Shown: one piece after another, positions 58,913-64,000 of the stretch
Layout of the letters: the number at the start of each line of letters is the position of its first letter
Numbering within the stretch: position 1 is the stretch's first letter
Source of the DNA: Coriobacteriaceae bacterium
Lineage (GTDB): Bacteria; Actinomycetota; Coriobacteriia; Coriobacteriales; Eggerthellaceae
Direction of reading: 5' to 3'
Length of the DNA stretch: 64,000 nucleotides
Assembly: GCA_015062685.1 (NCBI GenBank)
Contig: SUUE01000003.1
Span: 62,001 to 126,000, forward strand
The notes under the pieces: model-generated
Seen by the model: the letters and a program-made list of their open reading frames with translations, nothing else
The model's database searches: none
Told to the model about the DNA's origin: nothing
Program-made: the position numbers and the translations under genes

Positions 58913-59504
58913 CATCATGCTCACGGGCGTGGGCGGCCAGGGCACCGTGCTCGCCGCGAAGGTGCTTGCCCAGGCGGCGCAGGAGAAGGGCTGGCATGTG
59001 CGCACGGCCGAGACCATCGGCATGGCCCAGCGAGGCGGTTCCGTCGTGTCGCATGTGCGCATGGGCAACGACGGGGAGGAAGTGCACTCCCCGCTCATAG
59101 CGAAGGGCGCGGCCGACCTGATCATCGCCTTCGAGCCCGCGGAAGGAGCGCGCGTGCTGCCGTACCTGTCGCCCGAAGGCGTTCTCGTGACCGCCACAAC
59201 CGCGATTCAGCCCGTCACCGCGGCGATGAGCGCCGACCCGTATCGCGGGGAGCGCATGCTCGAACGCCTCTTCGCCGTGTTCGGCGCAACGCCCGAGCGC
59301 CTGGCCGTCGTGGCCGACGAGGCGATCCTCAAGCGCGTGGGCAACCGCAAGGCGCTCAACATCGTGCTGCTCGCCAGCGCCATCGAGACGGGCCGCATCC
59401 CGCTGACGATCGACGACCTGCGCTCGGCCGTCGAGGCATGCGTCAAGCCGGCGTTCGTGGAGCTGAACTTGAAGGCGATCGATATCGCGGTGGGCGAAAA
59501 GTAG
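58905..59504 (+). CDS. iorB: Indolepyruvate:ferredoxin oxidoreductase, beta subunit
   Basis: 199 residues, the gamma-like domain of the pyruvate-oxidoreductase family: MLTGVGGQGTVLAAKVLA at the start, AQRGGSVVSHVRMG near 43, and FEPAEGARVLPYL. It completes the IorAB enzyme. Confidence 0.94.
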   Translation: MLNIMLTGVGGQGTVLAAKVLAQAAQEKGWHVRTAETIGMAQRGGSVVSHVRMGNDGEEVHSPLIAKGAADLIIAFEPAEGARVLPYLSPEGVLVTATTAIQPVTAAMSADPYRGERMLERLFAVFGATPERLAVVADEAILKRVGNRKALNIVLLASAIETGRIPLTIDDLRSAVEACVKPAFVELNLKAIDIAVGEK

Positions 59505-59660
59505 GCAATCTGTGAAGCGCCTCCGTTGGCCGAGTTGATTCGAAGAGTGTTGCACTTGTCTATTCTTATGCGTTAGATTCTTCACGTACATTTAGCATGT
59601 CATTTTGGCTTGCGCCAAGAATTGAGTTTTTTGAAATATGAACGTCCGAAAGGCGGCTCT

Positions 59661-60686
59661 ATGATCAGGATTGGAATCAACGGCTTCGGTCGCATTGGTT
59701 CGCTTGTGTTCCGTGCGGCGATAAAGTCCGATGATGTCGAGGTCGTTGCCATCAACGCTCCCAATCATCCTGCCTCCCAGGTAGCCTACGCGGTGAAATA
59801 CGATACCGTTCATGGCCGTTACGGCGGAGAGGTTTCGGCTGACGACGAAACTGGCGTCATGACCGTTGACGGCAAGGAAGTCAGGATTCTCGACGATCCG
59901 AAGTTTAGGGACGCGTCGAAGATTCCCTGGGGAGAGCTTGGCGTCGAGTACGTTATGGAGTGTACGGGCGTGTATCGCTCGCGCGTGGATGCGCAGAAGC
60001 ACATCGACGCCGGTGCTCAGATCGTTATCGTCTCCGGCCCCACGAAGGTGGACGTGCCCATGTTCGTGTGCGGCGCCAACCTGGACGAGTACGAGCCCGA
60101 TATGGACATCGTCTCCAACGCTTCCTGCACCACGAACTGCGTGGCCCCGCTGGTGAAGGTGGTCAACGACAACTTCGGCATCGTCGAGGGCTTCATGACC
60201 ACCATCCACGCCACCACGGCTTCCCAGTCGCCGGTGGACGGTTTCCCCAAGAAGAACTGGCGCCTGGGCCGCTCGGTATTCGGCAACATCGTGCCCACCA
60301 CCACGGGCGCGGCCGATGCCGTGGGCAGGGTCATCCCCGAGCTGAACGGCAAGATGACGGGCGTTTCCATCCGCATCCCGTCCGCCAACGTCTCCATGGT
60401 TGACCTGACGCTCCGCCTGAAGAAGGGCGCGAGCTACGAGGAGATCTGCGCCGCGGTCAAGGCGGCTTCGGAAGGCGAGCTCAAGGGCATCCTCGGCTAC
60501 ACCGAGGACGAGGTGGTCTCGCAGGACTTCTGCGGAGACCCGCACACCTCGATCTTCGACGCCCATGCCGGCAAGGCGCTCAACGACAAGTTCGTGAAGC
60601 TGATGGCCTGGTACGACAACGAGTGGGGCTTCTCCAACAAGATGCTCGACCTGGCCCGCCACGTCGACTCGGTGCGCAAGGCGTAA
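59661..60686 (+). CDS. Glyceraldehyde-3-phosphate dehydrogenase with GapB-like cofactor motif
   Basis: 341 residues from ATG 59661 (GAAAGGCGG upstream). Catalytic SNASCTTNC near 150, phosphate-site TTTGAA near 210 and WYDNEWGFS near 315. The Asp that normally follows INxxx (INDL in NAD enzymes) is replaced: here INAPNHPA, like the INAS of Bacillus GapB, which prefers NADP. It could serve gluconeogenesis or NADPH supply. Own promoter gap and terminator. Confidence 0.93.
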   Translation: MIRIGINGFGRIGSLVFRAAIKSDDVEVVAINAPNHPASQVAYAVKYDTVHGRYGGEVSADDETGVMTVDGKEVRILDDPKFRDASKIPWGELGVEYVMECTGVYRSRVDAQKHIDAGAQIVIVSGPTKVDVPMFVCGANLDEYEPDMDIVSNASCTTNCVAPLVKVVNDNFGIVEGFMTTIHATTASQSPVDGFPKKNWRLGRSVFGNIVPTTTGAADAVGRVIPELNGKMTGVSIRIPSANVSMVDLTLRLKKGASYEEICAAVKAASEGELKGILGYTEDEVVSQDFCGDPHTSIFDAHAGKALNDKFVKLMAWYDNEWGFSNKMLDLARHVDSVRKA

Positions 60687-60710
60687 CGGGAGCGAAATAC
60701 ACGCAAAACT

Positions 60711-60736
60711 GAAAGGCCCTCTGCGGAGGGCCTTTC
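60711..60736 (+). terminator. Terminator of the GAPDH gene
   Basis: GAAAGGCCCTC pairs with GGAGGGCCTTTC around a TGC loop. Confidence 0.85.
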
Positions 60737-60796
60737 TGCTCCATGGGAAGGTGAGCGGGATATAATACGGGCTATGTCACTTAGGAAAGGAATGGT

Positions 60797-61789
60797 ATGG
60801 GCGTCAATTTGAGCGGTAGGCACTTCCTGAAACTGCTGGACTTCACCCCCGAGGAGATCACGTATCTCGTGGACCTCGCGGAAGAGCTCAAGAAGCTCAA
60901 GCACGAGGGAACCCCCCACAGGTACCTCGAGGGCAAGAACATCGTGCTCCTGTTCGAGAAGACGTCCACGCGCACGCGCTGCTCCTTCGAGGTGGCCGGC
61001 CATGACTTGGGGATGGGCGTGACCTACCTTGATCCCAAGAGCTCGCAGATGGGCAAGAAGGAGTCCATCGAGGACACCGCCCGCGTGCTCGGGCGCATGT
61101 TCGACGGCATCGAGTACCGCGGTTACGGCCAGGAAATCGTCGAGGAGCTGGCTGCCAATGCGGGCGTGCCGGTGTGGAACGGCCTCACCACCGAGTTCCA
61201 CCCCACGCAGATGATCGCCGACATGCTTACGATTCGCGAGGAGTTCGGCTCCCCGAAGGGCCGCAAGCTCACGTTCATGGGGGACGCGGGCAACAACGTG
61301 GCCAACTCGCTCATGGTGGTGTGCGCAAAGCTCGGCATGAACTTCTGCGCGTGCGGCCCCAAGGAGCAGATGCCTTCCGATGAGCTGGTGGCCACGTGCC
61401 GCGAGATAGCCGCCGAGAACGGGTGCGAGATCCTGCTGACCGACGACGTGGCCGAGGGCGTCGCGGGCTCCGATGTCGTGTACACCGACATCTGGGTGTC
61501 GATGGGCGAGCCCGCCGAGCTGTGGGCCGAGCGCATCCGGCTGCTCGAGCCCTACCGCGTGACGAGCGAGGTCATGGCGCTTGCCAAGGAAGACGCCATC
61601 TTCATGCACTGCCTGCCGTCGTACCACGACACGAAGACGACCATCGGGGCGGAGATCGCCGAGAAGTTCGGTATCGAGGAGCTCGAGGTGACCGACGAGG
61701 TGTTCGAGTCGGCCCAGTCCCGCGTCTTCGACGAGGCTGAGAACCGCATGCATTCGATCAAGGCAGTGATTTACGCAACCTTGAAGTAG
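60797..61789 (+). CDS. argF: Ornithine carbamoyltransferase
   Basis: 330 residues. Carbamoyl-phosphate motif STRTR near 57, HPTQ near 136, the ornithine-loop region DIWVSMGEP near 235 and HCLPSYHDT near 272. Reaction: ornithine and carbamoyl phosphate to citrulline, or the reverse in arginine fermentation. No arginine genes flank it, so the anabolic (argF) or catabolic (arcB) role is open. A symporter gene follows by 74 bases. Confidence 0.92.
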   Translation: MGVNLSGRHFLKLLDFTPEEITYLVDLAEELKKLKHEGTPHRYLEGKNIVLLFEKTSTRTRCSFEVAGHDLGMGVTYLDPKSSQMGKKESIEDTARVLGRMFDGIEYRGYGQEIVEELAANAGVPVWNGLTTEFHPTQMIADMLTIREEFGSPKGRKLTFMGDAGNNVANSLMVVCAKLGMNFCACGPKEQMPSDELVATCREIAAENGCEILLTDDVAEGVAGSDVVYTDIWVSMGEPAELWAERIRLLEPYRVTSEVMALAKEDAIFMHCLPSYHDTKTTIGAEIAEKFGIEELEVTDEVFESAQSRVFDEAENRMHSIKAVIYATLK

Positions 61790-61863
61790 GAGGGGCGCGC
61801 TGGAGCGGAAGTCCGGTCTTGCCCCAGCGCTACATAGGATCGTTCGGACGAAAAGGGGAAACA

Positions 61864-63405
61864 ATGGACATGGAAGCCCTCGTTAATCTGACGGACACCA
61901 TCGATACGTACATGTACACCTACTTCCTGGTGTTCCTGCTCATCGCGGCCGGTGTGTACTTCACCATCCGCACGAAGGGCGTGCAGTTCACGCACCTCAA
62001 AGACATGTTCAGGGCTATCGCCGAAAAGAAGCACGTCGAGGGCAGCAAGAGCGTGTCGTCCTTCCAGGCCATGATGGTGTCCACGGCGAGCCGCGTGGGA
62101 ACGGGCAACATCGCGGGCGTGGCTACGGCAATTGCCGTCGGCGGCCCGGGCGCCGTGTTCTGGATGTGGGTCATGGCGCTCATCAACGGCGCGTCGGCGT
62201 TCGTCGAGTCGACGCTTGCCCAGATATGGAAGGTGCGCGCCGACAACGGCGAGTTCCGCGGCGGTCCCGCATACTACATCGAGCAGGCGCTTCACAAGCG
62301 GTGGCTGGGCGTCGTGTTCGCCGTCTCGCTCATCTTCTGTTTCGCGCTGGGCTTCAACGGCTTGCAGACGTACAACATGAGCTCGTCCATAGAGTACTTC
62401 TACAAGGAGGCCGTTGCGGGGCAGGCGGGCGTGCCCGGGTATTTCGAGACGCAGATCCCGTTCGTCATCGGCGTGCTGCTGGCCGTGGTGTTCGCGTTCG
62501 TGCTGTTCGGCGGCACCCACCGCATCAGCTTCCTCACGTCGGTCATCGTTCCCGCGATGGCGGGCCTCTACCTGGTGCTCGCGGTCGTCATGGCCGTCAT
62601 GAACATCGGCGCCCTTCCCGCCGTCTTCGGGCTTATCTTCCAGGAGGCGTTCGACTTCGGTTCCATTGTCGGCGGCTTCGCCGGGTCGATGATCGTGCAG
62701 GGCATCAAGCGCGGCCTGTTCAGCAACGAGGCCGGCATGGGCTCCGCACCCAACGCCGCTGCTTCGGCGTCGGTTTCGCACCCTGTGAAGCAGGGCCTCG
62801 TGCAGACGCTGTCGGTGTTCATCGACACCATCCTCATCTGCACGTGCTCGGCGGTCATGATCATGATCTTCGTGCAGGGGCACATGGACCTCACGCCGTT
62901 CGGCGGCGCGACGGGCGATGCCGCGCTCACGAACATGCCCCTCGTGCAGCATTCCATGCTGTATGCGTTCGGCGATGCGGGCATCGTCTTCATGACGGTG
63001 GCAATTTTCGCGTTTGCCTTCTCGAGCCTCATCGGCAATTACTTCTATGCCGAACAGAACTTCAAGTTCATCACGCAGAGCAAGCCGGCGTTGTACGTGT
63101 TCCGCATCGTGTGCGCCATCGTCGTGTTCTTCGGCGCGCAGTCGAACCTCACGTTGGCCTGGAACCTGGCCGACATCTTCATGGGCATCCAGGCGACCAT
63201 CAACATCCTGGTCATCTTCGTTCTAGGCAAATGGGCGTTCAAGGCGCTTGACGACTACAAGGCCCAGAGGGCCCAGGGCCTGGATCCCGTGTTCGTGGCA
63301 GACGAGTTCCCCGGCATGCCGGCCACCGAGTGCTGGCACGAGACGCGCGAAGAGCTGGTGACCGTTGACGACGGCATAGCCTTCGGTGGGCTGGACGAAG
63401 AGTAG
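61864..63405 (+). CDS. Alanine/glycine:cation symporter (AGCS family)
   Basis: 513 residues from ATG 61864 (AAAAGGGG upstream). About 11 membrane helices. Signature regions STASRVGTGNIAGVATAI near 75, FVESTLAQIWK near 115, GGPAYYIEQ and the conserved NEAGMGSAPNAAASA near 290. Imports small neutral amino acids with Na+ or H+. The C-terminal 45 residues are acidic. Confidence 0.92.
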   Translation: MDMEALVNLTDTIDTYMYTYFLVFLLIAAGVYFTIRTKGVQFTHLKDMFRAIAEKKHVEGSKSVSSFQAMMVSTASRVGTGNIAGVATAIAVGGPGAVFWMWVMALINGASAFVESTLAQIWKVRADNGEFRGGPAYYIEQALHKRWLGVVFAVSLIFCFALGFNGLQTYNMSSSIEYFYKEAVAGQAGVPGYFETQIPFVIGVLLAVVFAFVLFGGTHRISFLTSVIVPAMAGLYLVLAVVMAVMNIGALPAVFGLIFQEAFDFGSIVGGFAGSMIVQGIKRGLFSNEAGMGSAPNAAASASVSHPVKQGLVQTLSVFIDTILICTCSAVMIMIFVQGHMDLTPFGGATGDAALTNMPLVQHSMLYAFGDAGIVFMTVAIFAFAFSSLIGNYFYAEQNFKFITQSKPALYVFRIVCAIVVFFGAQSNLTLAWNLADIFMGIQATINILVIFVLGKWAFKALDDYKAQRAQGLDPVFVADEFPGMPATECWHETREELVTVDDGIAFGGLDEE

Positions 63406-63417
63406 CATTGGTGGCGT

Positions 63418-63449
63418 AACCTGGACATATTGCATATAATGTCCAGGTT
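63418..63449. promoter_or_regulatory. Perfect dyad overlapping a -10 element
   Basis: AACCTGGACAT (63418-63428) and ATGTCCAGGTT (63439-63449) are perfect reverse complements; TATAAT (63435-63440) falls across the loop and right arm. It could be an operator for the next gene or a terminator without a T run for the symporter gene. Confidence 0.55.
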
Positions 63450-63497
63450 AACCCTAGAAATTGCGCTACTAAAACGAACCAGCAAAACGGAGGCAGC

Positions 63498-64000
63498 ATG
63501 GGTTCAAGGTTCGATGCCCCTGGACGTGATGGCTCGCGTTCGGCCGACGACTACAACTATGGAAGCTATTCTGGCAGCGGCATGCGCCCTTCCGATGCGG
63601 CGGGCGGTTACCGCAAGTCGGCCGATGATGCATCGCAATACAGCCGCGATTCATACGTGGGGGAGCACGCGCGCCGTTCGCGTCGCTCGGATGACGTCGA
63701 GGGCGACCAGCCCGTTAGGCGCTTGAGCAGGTCGAGTTCCACTCCCCGATCGTTCTCGCACCGCAATTCGGCAGCCCAGCCGGAGAGGGGCGAAGCGCGC
63801 GCGGAGGCAAAGCCGACGGAGCAGGCCCCGGCGGCGGAGCGCAGGGCCTCCGATAGGTCCCGCTTGAGGGCGGAGGCGGCGGCGCGCATCGCCGAGCGCG
63901 AGGCTGCGAAGTCGCGCGTGGAGCCGGAGCGCTCCAGCAGCAGGGCTGCAGATTCCGACGAGCCTCCCGTGAGGGCGCATTACAACCGCTCGAGCGCCAC
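63498..64000 (+). CDS. N-terminal part of a disordered, basic protein, cut by the window end
   Basis: ATG 63498 with CGGAGG upstream, open to the last base (167 codons). The visible part is Arg/Ser/Ala/Glu-rich without a signal or membrane helix. Long cytoplasmic tails of this kind precede the membrane helix in the LCP protein and the deacetylase of this window, so a membrane envelope protein is a guess. Confidence 0.65.
   Translation, partial: MGSRFDAPGRDGSRSADDYNYGSYSGSGMRPSDAAGGYRKSADDASQYSRDSYVGEHARRSRRSDDVEGDQPVRRLSRSSSTPRSFSHRNSAAQPERGEARAEAKPTEQAPAAERRASDRSRLRAEAAARIAEREAAKSRVEPERSSSRAADSDEPPVRAHYNRSSA

Overview
The window is a high-GC bacterial chromosome segment, densely coded on both strands. 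I infer a coriobacterial actinobacterium of the Eggerthellales type (Eggerthella, Gordonibacter, Adlercreutzia, Slackia and relatives). The reasons are the actinobacterial heat-shock order dnaK-grpE-dnaJ-hspR-clpB, a soluble bis-MGD oxidoreductase paired with a small ferredoxin and a LysR regulator, an indolepyruvate:ferredoxin oxidoreductase, a large HgdC/HgdB-type ATP-driven reductase, and NikR plus HypE, which imply a nickel hydrogenase. Genus is not decidable from this sequence alone.

Layout. 1-5.3 kb: tail of a membrane protein, rsgA, a LysR regulator divergent from a molybdopterin oxidoreductase/ferredoxin pair that resembles catechol dehydroxylases and acetylene hydratase. 5.3-6.6 kb: repeat-rich island with tRNA-Gly(CCC) and tRNA-Leu(CAG). 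6.7-16.3 kb: phosphatase, degenerate polysaccharide deacetylase, serA, phosphohexomutase, LCP ligase, galE, tatD. 16.4-19.7 kb: four-gene ABC import operon of the NitT/TauT type with an extra GlnQ-like ATPase. 20.3-24.2 kb: zinc-ribbon envelope protein, small unknowns, nikR, hypE, ferredoxin. 24.7-31.8 kb: the chaperone operon. 32.7-39.8 kb: rpsF-ssb-rpsR-rplI, dnaB and a YhaO/YhaN nuclease pair. 40.1-44.4 kb: purA, purD, a radical SAM protein, tRNA-Phe(GAA). 45-56 kb: a CmpB-like membrane protein, the 1624-residue activase/reductase, a lipoprotein amidase and a large surface protein. 56.3-63.4 kb: purE, iorA-iorB, a GAPDH with a GapB-like cofactor site, ornithine carbamoyltransferase and an alanine/glycine:cation symporter. 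The window ends inside a disordered N-terminus.

The genes fit an anaerobe that ferments amino acids: indolepyruvate oxidation, a carbamoyltransferase, an amino acid symporter and low-potential ferredoxin enzymes occur together.

The most unusual content lies between genes. At least four structured repeat families occupy most gaps longer than 300 bases: (P) large hairpins with a conserved core whose outer arms differ completely between copies yet stay complementary; (Q) short GTAGGGGCGC hairpins; (R) 160-206 bp elements built from alternating inverted units; and tRNA-tail modules with the same layout downstream of tRNA-Gly and tRNA-Phe. Several abut stop codons. These are the best candidates here for an undescribed system.
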